Source: Halovenus amylolytica (GTDB lineage Archaea > Halobacteriota > Halobacteria > Halobacteriales > Haloarculaceae). Taken from it: a DNA stretch of 64,000 nucleotides. Below, piece by piece: positions 26,717-38,105 of this stretch (positions are counted from its first letter, which is position 1; each line of letters opens with the position of its first letter). The stretch covers positions 1 through 64,000 of the forward strand of contig SAYS01000001.1 in assembly GCA_004015825.1 (NCBI GenBank). The letters run 5' to 3'. The notes under the pieces are model-generated. The model was not told the origin of the DNA. It was given only the letters and a program-made list of their open reading frames with translations, and did not search any database. Position numbers and translations under genes: made by a program.

Positions 26717-26800
26717 GGTGGGGTGGCAGAGCGGCCTATTGCGTTTGCCTTGAGAGCAAATGTCCGAGAGGACTCCTGGGTTCAAATCCCAGCCCCACCG
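26717..26800 (+). tRNA. tRNA-Ser (anticodon TGA)
   Basis: 84 nt with a complete cloverleaf: acceptor GGTGGGG/CCCCACC, a class-II long variable arm (TGTCCGAGAGGACTC), anticodon stem TTTGC/GCAAA around loop CTTGAGA (anticodon TGA, serine) and T arm with GGTTCAAATCC. Discriminator G, as in serine tRNAs. CCA is not encoded. Its last 20 bp recur twice to the right. Confidence 0.95.
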
Positions 26801-26904
26801 CATTTTGCTGCGAACAACTCGTGAGCAGCAAATGCGTCACGCTGGGATTTGAAGTAGACGAGTCGCAGCGGCCGAGCGCAGCGAGGCCGACCGTCTCGGC
26901 GTGG

Positions 26905-26995
26905 TTCAAATCCCAGCCCCACCGTTAGACTCGCTGCGCTCGTCTAACGAGCCCTCGCTCGCTTCACTCGCGAGGACACCGCGTTTGCTCCGAGC
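26905..26995 (+). repeat. 91-bp perfect direct repeat, copy 1
   Basis: Identical to 27079-27169. It starts with the 20-bp tRNA-Ser tail, then TTAGAC...GTCTAA and further inverted short arms (GAGCCCTCGCTCGC, CACTCGCGAGG). The 174-bp spacing between copies includes a unique ~83-bp piece with an inverted tail copy. The two copies read in one frame would repeat the same ~30 residues; this is structural DNA, not a protein. Confidence 0.85.
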
Positions 26996-27078
26996 GACTA
27001 CGCGAGGAGCAACGCGTCTACGCTGGGATTTGAACTACGGCAGGCGCGCGCAACGGAGTGAGCACGTCTGGCATCGAG

Positions 27079-27169
27079 TTCAAATCCCAGCCCCACCGTT
27101 AGACTCGCTGCGCTCGTCTAACGAGCCCTCGCTCGCTTCACTCGCGAGGACACCGCGTTTGCTCCGAGC
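27079..27169 (+). repeat. 91-bp perfect direct repeat, copy 2
   Basis: Second copy, ending 74 bp before the start of the DUF5788-type gene. Perfect identity with copy 1 over 91 bp indicates a recent duplication or gene-conversion-like upkeep. Confidence 0.85.
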
Positions 27170-27242
27170 CACCACGATGCGCACCGTATCGAGATGGGAG
27201 AAAGGAGAAGTCACTTTGTATCCGATCCACAAAATGCAGAGT

Positions 27243-27650
27243 ATGGATGACGAGGATCGACGGGAATACATCAGTCAGGTCCAGTCCGAGGGCTCGACAG
27301 TCGGAGTGAAAATCCCGGAAACGATAACCGTCGGCGGCGATGAACTCGAACTCGCGGAGTTTCTGATCGAAACACGGAAAATCGACCGGATTCCACCCGA
27401 AGCGAAGGAGAAGATCACCGAAGCGAAGCGAGTACTGAAAGCAGAACGCAAGCGCCGATTCGACCGCCTGGAAAACGAACCGATCGATCACGAGACAGCC
27501 GAGGAACTCGTCGTAGAGATCAACGGTCTCGACCGGGCACTGAATGCACTCGATACGATCCGCCGTCCGAACTACGGGGACGAATCACGAAGCGCCATGA
27601 TCGAAGATTACAAGAAATGGCTTGGCTTTCTGGACACAGTTCGAAGATAG
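27243..27650 (+). CDS. Haloarchaeal protein of the DUF5788 type
   Basis: 135 residues from ATG 27243 (MDDEDRREYISQVQSEGSTV). Earlier in-frame ATGs at 27177 and 27234 are possible, but 27243 places a TATA-like TTGTATCC about 26 bp before the start and gives the N-terminus usual for the family. Soluble, charged, helical C-terminal two thirds with KRVLKAERKRRFDRLE and LDRALNALDTI. Family name DUF5788 is from memory; function unknown. Confidence 0.82.
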   Translation: MDDEDRREYISQVQSEGSTVGVKIPETITVGGDELELAEFLIETRKIDRIPPEAKEKITEAKRVLKAERKRRFDRLENEPIDHETAEELVVEINGLDRALNALDTIRRPNYGDESRSAMIEDYKKWLGFLDTVRR

Positions 27651-27702
27651 CCACCATGTCACGGAGATTGTATCGACAGTTTCACTTTCACTTTCAGGCG
27701 TC

Positions 27703-27711
27703 TTTTTAATA
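27703..27711 (+). promoter_or_regulatory. TATA element of the DUF5790-type gene
   Basis: TTTTTAATA centred 28 bp before the ATG at 27735; it also supports a promoter inside the gap after the previous gene. Confidence 0.5.
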
Positions 27712-27734
27712 CCTCCGGCAGCCTACGTGTTGTC

Positions 27735-28166
27735 ATGGCACAATCAACGCTCGACGACGAAGAGCTATTCACCGAGGCAGCCTCCGAGATGCGCGAGGAC
27801 GTCGAATCGTCACTCGCAGACGCACGCGAGGCACTGCCGGATGCGGAGGAACTCTGGGAGACGGACGCCGACAATACGCTGGGTGTGCTCAACGGTCTGA
27901 GCACGGTGCTGGAGCCAGCGGAGGCCGAGAAGCATCTCCGCGAGGCCAAGAAGTGGTACGCGATGGGGAAAGAGGCCGACGCGTTCGACGATGCCGAGGA
28001 TCTGGCCGCAGAGATCGAATCCGTCGAGGAGACCTTCACCGATATCGAGACCGCAAGCGAGCAGGTTAGCGAGCTGACGAAGACGATTCCACAGCTCAAA
28101 TCGGCACTCGAAGACGCCGAAGCAGATGTCGAAGCTGATTCCGACTCCTCCGCTGCAGAGGCATAG
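27735..28166 (+). CDS. Haloarchaeal protein of the DUF5790 type
   Basis: 143 residues, starts MAQSTLDDEELFTEAASEMR. Nearly all helical and very acidic; residues ~60-90 (LEPAEAEKHLREAKKWYAMG) are the most conserved-looking part, and the end is a Ser/Ala/Asp-rich tail. Family name from memory. No catalytic motif or membrane segment. Confidence 0.82.
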   Translation: MAQSTLDDEELFTEAASEMREDVESSLADAREALPDAEELWETDADNTLGVLNGLSTVLEPAEAEKHLREAKKWYAMGKEADAFDDAEDLAAEIESVEETFTDIETASEQVSELTKTIPQLKSALEDAEADVEADSDSSAAEA

Positions 28167-28204
28167 CCCTCGATCCCCCGGCCGCAAGCAGCGATTACTC
28201 GCCG

Positions 28205-28945
28205 CTAGTTCGAACCGTGGCGGTCCCGCTGTTCGACGACAGCGAGCAGTTCAGTGAGTTGTGCCGTCGCAGCGTCGAGCAGTTTCGCACCCAGCTCTGC
28301 AGAGCCCCCGCTCGGGTCACCGACGACGCCGTTGTCCGAGAACTCGACTGTATCGTAGGCCAGGTTGATACCGGATTGCCACTCGCCCCACCGGTCGGCC
28401 GCGCCTGCCGCTGCTGTTTCGAGGCGGTCGGTCCTGATATGTTCCCCGTCGAGATGCTGGAGCAGACTGGTTTCGAGTGGGCCGCCGTGGCCCATTTCGA
28501 GCGCTGGTGCACCCAGGTCCGCGGGGTCGACGGCATCGAACCAGGTGAAGCTGACTGCGTACGCCGTGCCCTCCCGCGTGAGCTGGCCACAGAGTTCACG
28601 GAGTGCAGCGACGTTGCCGCCGTGACCGTTGACGAGAACGATTCGATCCCAGCCATGAGAGGCGAGACTCTCACAGGTTTCGCGGACGTACGCGCGGAAC
28701 GTATCCTCACTGACCCACAGCGAGCCCGAAAAGTGGCGGTGTTCCGCTGCGATGCCGACCGGGATCGTCGGCCCGACGATGGCCGCAGTCTCCTCGGCAG
28801 CCGCCCTAGCGATGGCCTGCGCAGTAAATAGATCCGTTCCGAGCGGCGCGTGCGGGCCGTGTTGTTCCGTGCTTCCTACCGGGAGAATTGCGAGGTCGGT
28901 GTCAGCCCCGTCTGCTTCGGTCCAGGTCGACTCCACGAGTTCCAT
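28205..28945 (-). CDS. Creatininase-family amidohydrolase, ArfB-like
   Basis: 246 residues from ATG 28945 (MELVESTWTEADGADTDLAI). Metal-binding creatininase motifs: LPVGSTEQHGPHAPLGTD (Glu, His, Asp), HGWDRIVLVNGHGGN, and EMGHGGPLETSL. In archaea this family includes ArfB, the formamide hydrolase in the F420/riboflavin precursor pathway, which is my best guess; creatininase proper is the alternative. An upstream extension of the frame to 29158 enters the promoter of the divergent coxB gene and is not favoured. Confidence 0.8.
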   Translation of the reverse strand: MELVESTWTEADGADTDLAILPVGSTEQHGPHAPLGTDLFTAQAIARAAAEETAAIVGPTIPVGIAAEHRHFSGSLWVSEDTFRAYVRETCESLASHGWDRIVLVNGHGGNVAALRELCGQLTREGTAYAVSFTWFDAVDPADLGAPALEMGHGGPLETSLLQHLDGEHIRTDRLETAAAGAADRWGEWQSGINLAYDTVEFSDNGVVGDPSGGSAELGAKLLDAATAQLTELLAVVEQRDRHGSN

Positions 28946-29101
28946 ATCGCATCCTCCGGAGCAATCAGGATAAGTGCGTCGGGACCGTACTGCCCGAGGG
29001 TTCTGCAGACCGGTCACTCTCGTTGGGATCCGCGAAATGTACCCCACAGGACTGCCAGCTTCCGAAATGCATAAGACACGATAACCGTAATCTCGACAAG
29101 A

Positions 29102-29932
29102 ATGCTGGGAACCGGAATCACACTCTCGTCCGCACTCCGGCACGCGCCGGTTGCCCAAGTTGATCAGACACAGGTGAACGTGTTCGATAGCCTTTACGAT
29201 GTGTTTGTCGCCCTTGGGACACTGATCGGTGTACTCGTTATCACGTATATGGTGTATAACGCGTACAAGTACCGCTCCGGCGGTGCAGATGCCGAGGGTC
29301 GGTACGACATCGAAGAGGAAGATCTCGAGGGGGATTACGATGTCTCGCGGCCACAGCGTGGCGAGATTCCGACTGGGAAGGGCAAAGGCGGCGGAAAGAA
29401 ACTGTTCATGTCGTTCGGTCTCAGCGCCTTCCTCGTTCTGGGACTAATTATCTATTCGTATTCGTTGCTTCTCGCTGTCGAAGATACCAGCCAGAACCAG
29501 GAAGACGCACTCGAAATAGAGGTGACTGGCTACCAGTTCGGCTGGGATTACGAGTATACGGGGAGCGGCCTCGAGAGTGGTGACTACGACGTCAACATCG
29601 ACGGTGTCGAGGCCGATGATGACGCCTTGGTGGTGCCGAGGGGAGAAGTGATACAGTTAAATGTGACATCGCGGGATGTCATGCACAACTACGGCATCCC
29701 GGAGTTCAGAGCGAAGACCGATGCGATGCCAGGTGACTACACCCAGACCTGGTTCCAGCCCGAGAAAACGGGCGTCTACCGGGCGAACTGTTACGAACTC
29801 TGTGGACAGGGCCACTCCAACATGCACGGTGACGTTGTGGTCCTCGAACCCGACGAGTTCCGCCAGTGGTATCTCGCACAGGACGGGACTTCGGAGAGTG
29901 ACCTCGAATTCATGGAGAGTGATTCCCAATGA
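29102..29932 (+). CDS. coxB: Cytochrome c oxidase subunit II
   Basis: Entry point of electrons into the terminal oxidase; faces the outside of the membrane. 276 residues: two transmembrane helices (~30-52 and ~103-125) and a cupredoxin domain. The binuclear CuA site is complete: His in [12 protein letters not shown] and [12 protein letters not shown] with two Cys, Glu, His and Met. The acidic hinge at ~65-90 is haloarchaeal. First gene of coxB-coxAC-coxD; its stop overlaps the next start by 4 bp. Confidence 0.95.
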   Translation: MLGTGITLSSALRHAPVAQVDQTQVNVFDSLYDVFVALGTLIGVLVITYMVYNAYKYRSGGADAEGRYDIEEEDLEGDYDVSRPQRGEIPTGKGKGGGKKLFMSFGLSAFLVLGLIIYSYSLLLAVEDTSQNQEDALEIEVTGYQFGWDYEYTGSGLESGDYDVNIDGVEADDDALVVPRGEVIQLNVTSRDVMHNYGIPEFRAKTDAMPGDYTQTWFQPEKTGVYRANCYELCGQGHSNMHGDVVVLEPDEFRQWYLAQDGTSESDLEFMESDSQ

Positions 29933-32673
29933 CGGAAGACGTACACACGAACGGCGGCACGGATAGCCACGAGACAGGCAGCCAAGACGACGGGGGGCAT
30001 CTCCCACCGAAATCCTCGGTCAAACGGTGGCTGGTGACGACCAACCACAAGGATGTCGGGATCCTCTACATGATTACGTCGCTGTTTTTCCTGGTCTTCG
30101 GTGGGATCCTCGCGTTCATGATTCGGATGCAGCTCTGGCAGTCCGGCCCCTTTATCCTCACTGATCTGGGGTACAACCAGATCGTGACGGCACACGGACT
30201 GCTGATGGTGTTCTGGTTCCTCTCACCCTTTGCGTTCGGGCTGGCGAACTATCTGGTCCCGCTACAGATCGGGGCCGACGACCTGGCGTTCCCGCGGCTG
30301 AACGCGGTCAGCTACTGGCTGTATCTGTTCTCGGGCGTCCTGCTCGGGATCTCGTTCTTCCAGGGCTCCTCGCTACCGACCGGCTGGACGCTGTATGCGC
30401 CACTGAACCTGCCGGCGTTTATTCCGCCGGTTGCCGAACTCGGCTCGATGTCGGGGATCCTCGCGCTCGCGCTGTTCATCGCTTCGGTGACGATCGGCTC
30501 GGTCAACTTCATCACGACGATGTACCGGATGCGCGCCGAAGGACTTCGGATGCGCGACATCCCGCTTTTCAGCATCTCCATCCTGCTGACGGTCTGGATG
30601 ATGCTGTTCGCCTTCGCGGCGCTACTGGCGGCGCTCATGCTGCTCTCGTTCGATCACGTCTTCGCGGGTGAAGTTGGAACGGGCTACTTCGGCAGCGAGG
30701 AGGGTGGCTCCTTGCTGTGGACACATCTGTTCTGGTTCTTCGGCCACCCCGAGGTGTACATCGTCTTCTTCCCCGCACTCGGCGTCATGGCCGAGGTCGT
30801 CCAGACCTTCTCCGGCCGTCGCCTCGTCGGGCGGAAGTGGTTCATCATCGCGATGGCGCTCGTGGCGATCCAGAGTTTCATCGTCTGGATGCACCACATG
30901 TTCCTGACGGCCATCAACCTGCCAATCAAGACGGTGATAATGGTGACGACGATCGGGATCTCGTTACCGTTCGACCTGATGGTCTTTGCCCTGATATACA
31001 CGATGATCAAGGGTCAGGTTCGCTGGAAGACCCCGTTCCTGTTCGTCCTGGGCGCGATCGTGCTGTTTATCATCGGTGGCATCACGGGCGTGTTCCTCGG
31101 CGCGATCGTCCTCGATTACTCGTTCCGCGGCACCTACTGGGTCGTCGCACACTTCCACTACACGATGGCCTCGGGTGCGGTGGCACTGGTCGGCGGGATC
31201 TACTACTGGTATCCGAAGATCACGGGGAAGATGTACAACGAGTTCCTCGGAAAGGTACACTTCGTGGCCGCCTTCGTCGGGTTCAATCTGCTCTACTTCC
31301 CGATGTTCGTCGTCTGGGATACGCCACGACGCTGGTTCCACTACAGCGGAACGGTCGCACCTGAGATCCCGTTCACGAACATCACACTGTTCGAGACTGG
31401 CTTCACCATCTGGCACCAGATGGCGACAGTCGGCGCGTTCCTGTTCGGGTTTTCGTTCCTGATCATGTTCTACAACCTCTTCGTCAGCCTCTACAGTGAC
31501 CGCGTGGTCGACGAGAGCCCGTGGGCCTACACCGGCTCTGCAGAGTGGGCCGTCTCCTCGCCACCGCCGGAGGGTAACTTCCCCGGGACGCCGAGTTTCG
31601 CAACCGGGAAGCTCAGCTTCCTCGACAGGGCGGAAACCGACGGCGGGACCGAGACGGCGGCGACTGACGGTGGCGTTGCACATGCAGCGCAGAGCCACGA
31701 ACAACACGCAGATCACACGAGCTGGTGGCCGCTGGGAATGAGTCTCACGGCGCTGATCCTCGGACTGGGCATCTCCGGGCTCGAGGCGTCGTATTTCGTC
31801 TGGCCGTTCCTCTTCGCGATTCCGGCCTTCGTCGCCTTCATCGGGATCTTCGGCGCTCGCAGTGACGGGTACACACATCTCCACGGTGCGTTTGTCGGCG
31901 CGGCGGTGCCGTTGCTGGCACTGTTCGCTCTCGTGTTCCATCTCCACCACGGCATCCCCGGAGGACTCGCCGAGGCGAACCAGTACTTCTGGATCTCGCT
32001 GATCGGCATCACCTCGGGACTGGGAACGCTGGTCGCGATGGGCTACGAGTCGTTCCACGTCCCGACACCGACGATGTCCGAACAGTGGCCGTTCGAGGGT
32101 GTCTCGAACACCAAACTCGGGATGTGGGTGTTCATCGGCTCCGATATCATCCTCTTTGGCGCCTTCATCGGCTCCTATATCTTCATGCGAATCCGGGCAA
32201 ACTGGACGCAGTGGTGGGATATCGCCCACAACAACGGGCTGACACACCACCCGGTCTGGCCGGGGCTGCTCAACACCTACCTGCTGCTGGCGAGCAGTTT
32301 CACGGTCGTGCTCGCACTCGCCTACGCCAAACGCGGTAGCAGGCGGGGTACAGTGACGGCGCTGTCAGTCACGTTCGTCGGCGCGACTCTGTTCCTGCTC
32401 AACAAGGGCATCGAGTGGGTCGATCTCTACATCCACCAGGGCTGGCAGTTCGACTCCGGTCCGGCAGCCTCGACGTTCTATCTGACGACCGGGCTGCACG
32501 CGGCCCACGTCGTGGTCGGCATGTTGATCATGCTGTTCCTGGTCGCCCGGGCGTACACAGGTGCGTACTGGAGTGACGGAGAGGATGCCCAGACGATCGA
32601 GTACTTCGGCCTGTACTGGCACTTCGTCGATATCGTCTGGCTGTTCCTCTTCCCGCTGTTCTACATCCTCTAG
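29929..32673 (+). CDS. coxAC: Cytochrome c oxidase, fused subunits I and III
   Basis: Oxygen-reducing core of an aa3-type oxidase joined to subunit III. 914 residues. The subunit I part (~30-560) has haem a His89 in [16 protein letters not shown] at 273-277 with the His-Tyr cross-link pair, HHMF for CuB, and HFHYTMAS near residue 405 for the two haem ligands. An acidic linker (~560-600) leads into a subunit III part of seven helices with the HxxHG-like and [20 protein letters not shown] end. ATGA overlap with coxB. Confidence 0.95.
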   Translation: MTEDVHTNGGTDSHETGSQDDGGHLPPKSSVKRWLVTTNHKDVGILYMITSLFFLVFGGILAFMIRMQLWQSGPFILTDLGYNQIVTAHGLLMVFWFLSPFAFGLANYLVPLQIGADDLAFPRLNAVSYWLYLFSGVLLGISFFQGSSLPTGWTLYAPLNLPAFIPPVAELGSMSGILALALFIASVTIGSVNFITTMYRMRAEGLRMRDIPLFSISILLTVWMMLFAFAALLAALMLLSFDHVFAGEVGTGYFGSEEGGSLLWTHLFWFFGHPEVYIVFFPALGVMAEVVQTFSGRRLVGRKWFIIAMALVAIQSFIVWMHHMFLTAINLPIKTVIMVTTIGISLPFDLMVFALIYTMIKGQVRWKTPFLFVLGAIVLFIIGGITGVFLGAIVLDYSFRGTYWVVAHFHYTMASGAVALVGGIYYWYPKITGKMYNEFLGKVHFVAAFVGFNLLYFPMFVVWDTPRRWFHYSGTVAPEIPFTNITLFETGFTIWHQMATVGAFLFGFSFLIMFYNLFVSLYSDRVVDESPWAYTGSAEWAVSSPPPEGNFPGTPSFATGKLSFLDRAETDGGTETAATDGGVAHAAQSHEQHADHTSWWPLGMSLTALILGLGISGLEASYFVWPFLFAIPAFVAFIGIFGARSDGYTHLHGAFVGAAVPLLALFALVFHLHHGIPGGLAEANQYFWISLIGITSGLGTLVAMGYESFHVPTPTMSEQWPFEGVSNTKLGMWVFIGSDIILFGAFIGSYIFMRIRANWTQWWDIAHNNGLTHHPVWPGLLNTYLLLASSFTVVLALAYAKRGSRRGTVTALSVTFVGATLFLLNKGIEWVDLYIHQGWQFDSGPAASTFYLTTGLHAAHVVVGMLIMLFLVARAYTGAYWSDGEDAQTIEYFGLYWHFVDIVWLFLFPLFYIL

Positions 32674-32683
32674 GTGACTATCA

Positions 32684-32953
32684 ATGACATCAATACGAAC
32701 ATACACGATCATATTCGGCGCACTAATGGCAGTCTCGACGACGCAGGCAGCACTCGAATTCGTCGGCCTGCTAGAGGCACAGTACTGGATCGCATTTATC
32801 GCCATCCTGGTGCTGTCGGCACTGAAAGCGGTTACCGTCGCGGGCTGGTATATGCACATGCGTGAGGAGCCACGCGCGATCACCTATCTGGCGCTCGCGG
32901 GCCTCCTCGGCGTCGTTGCGTTGACTGCCGGTGCGGGCTACTCGGTCCTCTAA
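32684..32953 (+). CDS. coxD: Cytochrome c oxidase subunit IV-like protein
   Basis: 89 residues, three hydrophobic helices (~10-28, ~34-56 and ~63-84), with the family-typical LSALKAVTVAGWYMHMRE before the last helix. Ten bp after coxAC on the same strand, so part of the oxidase operon. A small structural subunit. Confidence 0.88.
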   Translation: MTSIRTYTIIFGALMAVSTTQAALEFVGLLEAQYWIAFIAILVLSALKAVTVAGWYMHMREEPRAITYLALAGLLGVVALTAGAGYSVL

Positions 32954-33019
32954 TCTGGGCGACCAGTTTCTGTCGTGCGGTCTCGTTACCTTTTTCCGCT
33001 CACTAAAGCAACGGGATGT

Positions 33020-33895
33020 ATGGTTACAGTCCGGGCACCGGCGACGAGTGCGAACCTGGGGAGCGGGTTCGACGTGTTCGGTGTGGCTCTCTCCCACCCT
33101 GCAGATATCATAACGGTGGAGAAAGCCCCCGAAACGACGATCGACGTAACCGGTGCGGGAAGCGAGTACATCCCGGAAGACCCGGACAAGAACACCGTCG
33201 GCGCGGTCGCAGAGGAACTCGACGCGCCGGCACACATCCAGATCGACAAGGGTGTCCGGCCGGCCTCGGGACTTGGCTCGTCGGCCGCCAGCGCAGCGGG
33301 TGCCGCGGTCGCGCTCAACGAACTGTACGACCGGGGCCACTCCCGCGAGGAGCTGGTCCCGATCGCAGCCGAGGGCGAGGCTGTCGTCTCCGGCGAGGCC
33401 CACGACGACAACGTCGCACCAGCGATCATGGGTGGTTTTACGATCGCCACAGACAGCGGTGTGACGAAAGTCGACGCGGAGATCCCGCTCGTCGCCTGTC
33501 TCCCCGAAATCGTCGTCTCGACCCGTGATGCACGCCGTGTCGTCCCAGAGGGAACGAGTGTTACCCATATGGTCGAAACGGTCGGCAACGCCGCGACGCT
33601 CACGACGGGTATGCACCGCGACGATCCCGAACTCGTCGGTGAGGGGATGTACGATTCGGTCGTGACGCCGGCTCGCGCGAAACTCATCGACGGCTACGAC
33701 GAGGTCCGGGAGGCTGCCTTCGAGGCCGGCGCAACCGGCGTGACGATCAGCGGTGCCGGACCGACGGTGATCGCGGCCTGCACGGCGCCGGCTCAGCGGG
33801 ATGTGGGGCTCGCGATGATCGATGCCTTCGAATCACACGGGGCAAACGCGCGGGTGTACCAGACGAAAATCGGCCACGGCGCACGGATATTCTAG
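33020..33895 (+). CDS. thrB: Homoserine kinase
   Basis: Phosphorylates homoserine for threonine synthesis. 291 residues of the GHMP kinase family: N-terminal MVTVRAPATSANLGSGFDVF, the ATP-loop PASGLGSSAASAAGAA (motif 2), and the C-terminal GVTISGAGPTVIA (motif 3). The ATG at 33020 is chosen because it begins directly at the motif; an ATG four bases upstream is in another frame. It overlaps the stop of the convergent membrane gene by 4 bp. Confidence 0.95.
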   Translation: MVTVRAPATSANLGSGFDVFGVALSHPADIITVEKAPETTIDVTGAGSEYIPEDPDKNTVGAVAEELDAPAHIQIDKGVRPASGLGSSAASAAGAAVALNELYDRGHSREELVPIAAEGEAVVSGEAHDDNVAPAIMGGFTIATDSGVTKVDAEIPLVACLPEIVVSTRDARRVVPEGTSVTHMVETVGNAATLTTGMHRDDPELVGEGMYDSVVTPARAKLIDGYDEVREAAFEAGATGVTISGAGPTVIAACTAPAQRDVGLAMIDAFESHGANARVYQTKIGHGARIF

Positions 33896-35253
33896 CGGTC
33901 TCCGTTGTCGGATTTCTCCGTACTGTCGCGCTTGAACCCGTGTTCGTCGTACTGGTCGGGATCGTACTCTGCCGTCTCGTCCTGGCTCTCCGCCGTCTGG
34001 TTCTCTACTGCGCCAGCAGCGGATTCGTCGTCGCTGTACCCATCGAGTTCGTCGGCCTCCGACGAGTGGTCGGGCTCGCCGAGTGACTGGTCAGTCTCAT
34101 CCAGTGACTGGTCTGTTCCAACTGCAGACTGGTCGTCTGCACCGACATATTCGCGTTCAGCGGTGGCAGACCCACGCTCGTCGTACCCGGCCCGATCCCC
34201 ACCAGTGTTCTCGCGGTTCGTGGACTCCCGGTACCCGTCACGCTGTGCCTGGTCAGTCGGTTCACGCCGTCCAGAGGACTCCGCTCCGCCGGTGAGCGAG
34301 TCGAAGTAGCCGCGTTCGTCGGCATAGACGACACCGAGAACGACGACGCCGACGATCACGAGAACACTGGACAGGAGCAACATCAGCTCGAAGAGGTCGC
34401 CGACCATCGCGACCACACCATCCGAGAGTGATGCGAACTCCGGGTTTTCGAGTGTGAGCCGACCCTCTACCAGACTTCTCACGATCGGTCCACCGCCGAC
34501 ACTCCCGAGCAGCCCCAGCAGGCCGGCAGCGACGAACGCAGCGCCCGCTGCCTCACCCGTGCGATGGAGTGATCTGCTCAGGTAGTAGAGTACCCCGAGA
34601 AGCAAGGCTGCGACAACCGGGAGCAGCCAGACGAGAATTCCGACAGTGCCCGAGGCTGTAGCGGCAGTCTCGATCTCACCGGGTGGCTCACCACCGGTCG
34701 TGATGTTCTGTTCCGACGGGAACTCCTCGGCCAGATACGATCCGATCACCAGCCGATCGTCGGGGACCGCTTCGGGGTTCGTGACGCCCGGCCCTCGCTG
34801 GGCCCTGGCTTCGCGCTCGACGGCTTCGGCCTCGGCGATCGCGCGCTGTTTTGGCTCCCCGAGATCGAAGACGAGCGCGAGATCGTCGCGGTCGCCGTAG
34901 ATGTATTCGTACGTGCGCTCGAACTGTCCAGTCAGCTCGGCGTCGACGTATGATTCGGTGAGAGACGTCTCGGCGATGCCCTGGATCTCCTCGTCGGTGA
35001 GCAATGGGTCTGACTCCTGATCGACCGACGGATCCTCCGCGAGTGCCTCGCGGATCACCTCACGGAGTTTCTCCTGGAAGGCCTCGGTGGTCCTGTCAGA
35101 GACGTCTTCGTCCGCCATCGTCTCGACAGCGTGATCCGAGTCGAGGACCGTCCGCTCCGCGGCGATCACGGGAATCGCCGCCCCGAGGACGATAATCAGG
35201 AGGCCAACGAGGATGTACACGCTCACATTCGAGTCTGGGTCCCTCTGGCTCAT
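33892..35253 (-). CDS. Membrane protein with long acidic Ser/Gln-rich tail
   Basis: 453 residues. One N-terminal helix (~11-31), a ~170-residue acidic, helical domain likely outside the cell, then three or four helices (~203-224, ~236-254, ~279-310), and a hydrophilic tail from ~315 to the end. The tail contains short near-repeats with DQS (DQSAVGT, DQSLDET, DQSLGEP) at ~373-395 and is very rich in Asp, Glu, Ser and Thr. No recognised family. Convergent with thrB by 4 bp. Confidence 0.7.
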   Translation of the reverse strand: MSQRDPDSNVSVYILVGLLIIVLGAAIPVIAAERTVLDSDHAVETMADEDVSDRTTEAFQEKLREVIREALAEDPSVDQESDPLLTDEEIQGIAETSLTESYVDAELTGQFERTYEYIYGDRDDLALVFDLGEPKQRAIAEAEAVEREARAQRGPGVTNPEAVPDDRLVIGSYLAEEFPSEQNITTGGEPPGEIETAATASGTVGILVWLLPVVAALLLGVLYYLSRSLHRTGEAAGAAFVAAGLLGLLGSVGGGPIVRSLVEGRLTLENPEFASLSDGVVAMVGDLFELMLLLSSVLVIVGVVVLGVVYADERGYFDSLTGGAESSGRREPTDQAQRDGYRESTNRENTGGDRAGYDERGSATAEREYVGADDQSAVGTDQSLDETDQSLGEPDHSSEADELDGYSDDESAAGAVENQTAESQDETAEYDPDQYDEHGFKRDSTEKSDNGDR

Positions 35254-35336
35254 CGTCTAGTATCTGTTAGCAAGCATACGTTTTTATCAGTTTGCACCCT
35301 TGGACCCCGGAGCGTCGGTTCTCACCAGCCGGAGCG

Positions 35337-36824
<1,488 letters not shown>

Positions 36825-36884
36825 TACCCGTACCTATCCCGGGATGTCGCTTCAACGCTGTGGTCTGGGGCCGCAACCCAGAGA

Positions 36885-38105
36885 TCAGGGGCCCCGACCC
36901 ACTGCCCGCATGTACTCGTCGAGTGTCTCCGCGAGTCGCTGCGAGACGGCCTCGTCGTTGATGTCGGTCTCCATCTCGACGAGTTCGACGTCGTCGTCGA
37001 TCCCCGAGCGGAGCGCGTCGAACAGCGCCCTGTCTGCCTCGGGATCGTGGAACGGCTCACCCTCGACGTCGATCGCCGAGACACCACCGAGCGGTAGTAC
37101 GAGCGCTGTCGGTCCGGTGGCGGCGTTGAGTTTCCCGGCGATGATCTCGCCAAGTTCGGCGTTCTCCTCGGCTGTCGTCCGCATCAGTGTCACCTGCGGG
37201 TTGTGAACGTGGAAGGTTCGACCCTCGAACTCGTCTGGAACGGAGTCGCGCGGACCGAAGTTGACCATATCGAGTGCGCCCGTCGAGACGACCTGCGGGA
37301 TGCCCGCTGCACCGGCCGCCTCCAGTCGTTCGGGACCGGCATTGAGTACGCCGCCGACCAGTTCGTCGGCCCACTCGGTCGTCGTCACGTCGAGCACGCC
37401 ATCGATGATCCCCTCCTCGATCAGTGACTCCATTGCACGCCCGCCCGTTCCGGTGGCGTGGAAGACGATCGTCTCGTAGCCTTTCTCTTCGAGTATCTCA
37501 CGGGCCTGCTGAACACAGGGGGTCGTGACGCCGAACATCGTGACCCCGATCGTCGGTCGGTCTTCGACCTCGACGTCGGGATCGTTGGTGACCATCCCGA
37601 CCATCGCCAGCGCGGCGTTCGCGATGACCTGCCGGGAGAGCTGGTTGAGCCCCTCGATATCCGCGACGGAGTACAGCATCATGATGTCGCGGGAGCCGAC
37701 GTAGGGCTCCGTATCGCCGGAGGCCATCGTCGAGACCATCAGCTTCGGAACACCGACAGGGAGCGCCCGCATCGCCGTCGTCGCAATCGAAGTGTTGCCG
37801 GAGCCACCGAGTCCGAGCACGCCGTCGAGCGTGCCATCCTCGTGGAGTTTTCGGGCGATTGCGGCTGCACCCTCGCCCATCGCTTCCATCGCCTCGCCGC
37901 GGTCACCGCTCTCGCGGAGTGTCTCCAGTGTCGTTCCGGCCGCCTCGGCGACTGCACTCGCGGTCGTGTCCGGTTCGAGTTCGGGCTCGCCAACGACGCC
38001 AGTGTCGACGATGTGGACGTCCACTCCCTGGGCTCGGAGGACATCTCTGGCGAAGCCGATCTCCTCGCCTTTCGTATCCAGCGTGCCGATAATGGCGACA
38101 CTCAT
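36885..38105 (-). CDS. Tm-1-like ATP-binding protein (UPF0261)
   Basis: 406 residues of the UPF0261/Tm-1 N-terminal family, which in plants forms the first half of the Tm-1 resistance protein. N-terminus VAIIGTLDTKGEEIGFARDV, Gly-rich LGLGGSGNTSIATTAMRALP and MFGVTTPCVQQAREILEEKG are its signatures. The reaction is unknown. It is downstream of the cupin gene in an operon, overlapping it by 4 bp (ATGA). Confidence 0.88.
   Translation of the reverse strand: MSVAIIGTLDTKGEEIGFARDVLRAQGVDVHIVDTGVVGEPELEPDTTASAVAEAAGTTLETLRESGDRGEAMEAMGEGAAAIARKLHEDGTLDGVLGLGGSGNTSIATTAMRALPVGVPKLMVSTMASGDTEPYVGSRDIMMLYSVADIEGLNQLSRQVIANAALAMVGMVTNDPDVEVEDRPTIGVTMFGVTTPCVQQAREILEEKGYETIVFHATGTGGRAMESLIEEGIIDGVLDVTTTEWADELVGGVLNAGPERLEAAGAAGIPQVVSTGALDMVNFGPRDSVPDEFEGRTFHVHNPQVTLMRTTAEENAELGEIIAGKLNAATGPTALVLPLGGVSAIDVEGEPFHDPEADRALFDALRSGIDDDVELVEMETDINDEAVSQRLAETLDEYMRAVGRGP

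Larger units (their letters stand above)
26801..27176. repeat. Array derived from the tRNA-Ser 3' end (direct and inverted copies)
   Basis: The last 20 bp of the tRNA (TTCAAATCCCAGCCCCACCG, 26781-26800) recur exactly at 26905-26924 and 27079-27098. The first 13 bp of that tail recur inverted (GCTGGGATTTGAA) at 26841-26853 and 27022-27034. Each inverted copy plus the following direct copy can fold as a hairpin. The two outer direct copies are 174 bp apart and start a 91-bp perfect direct repeat described separately. I see no gene here. Confidence 0.85.

Noticed and set aside
26901..27176. N-terminal extension of the DUF5788-type gene with a twice-repeated ~30-residue segment
   Set aside because: The repeated residues come from reading through the tRNA-tail repeats; the TATA-like element and family start point to 27243.
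30964..32250. 428-codon minus-strand frame inside coxAC
   Set aside because: Antisense to a complete oxidase gene.
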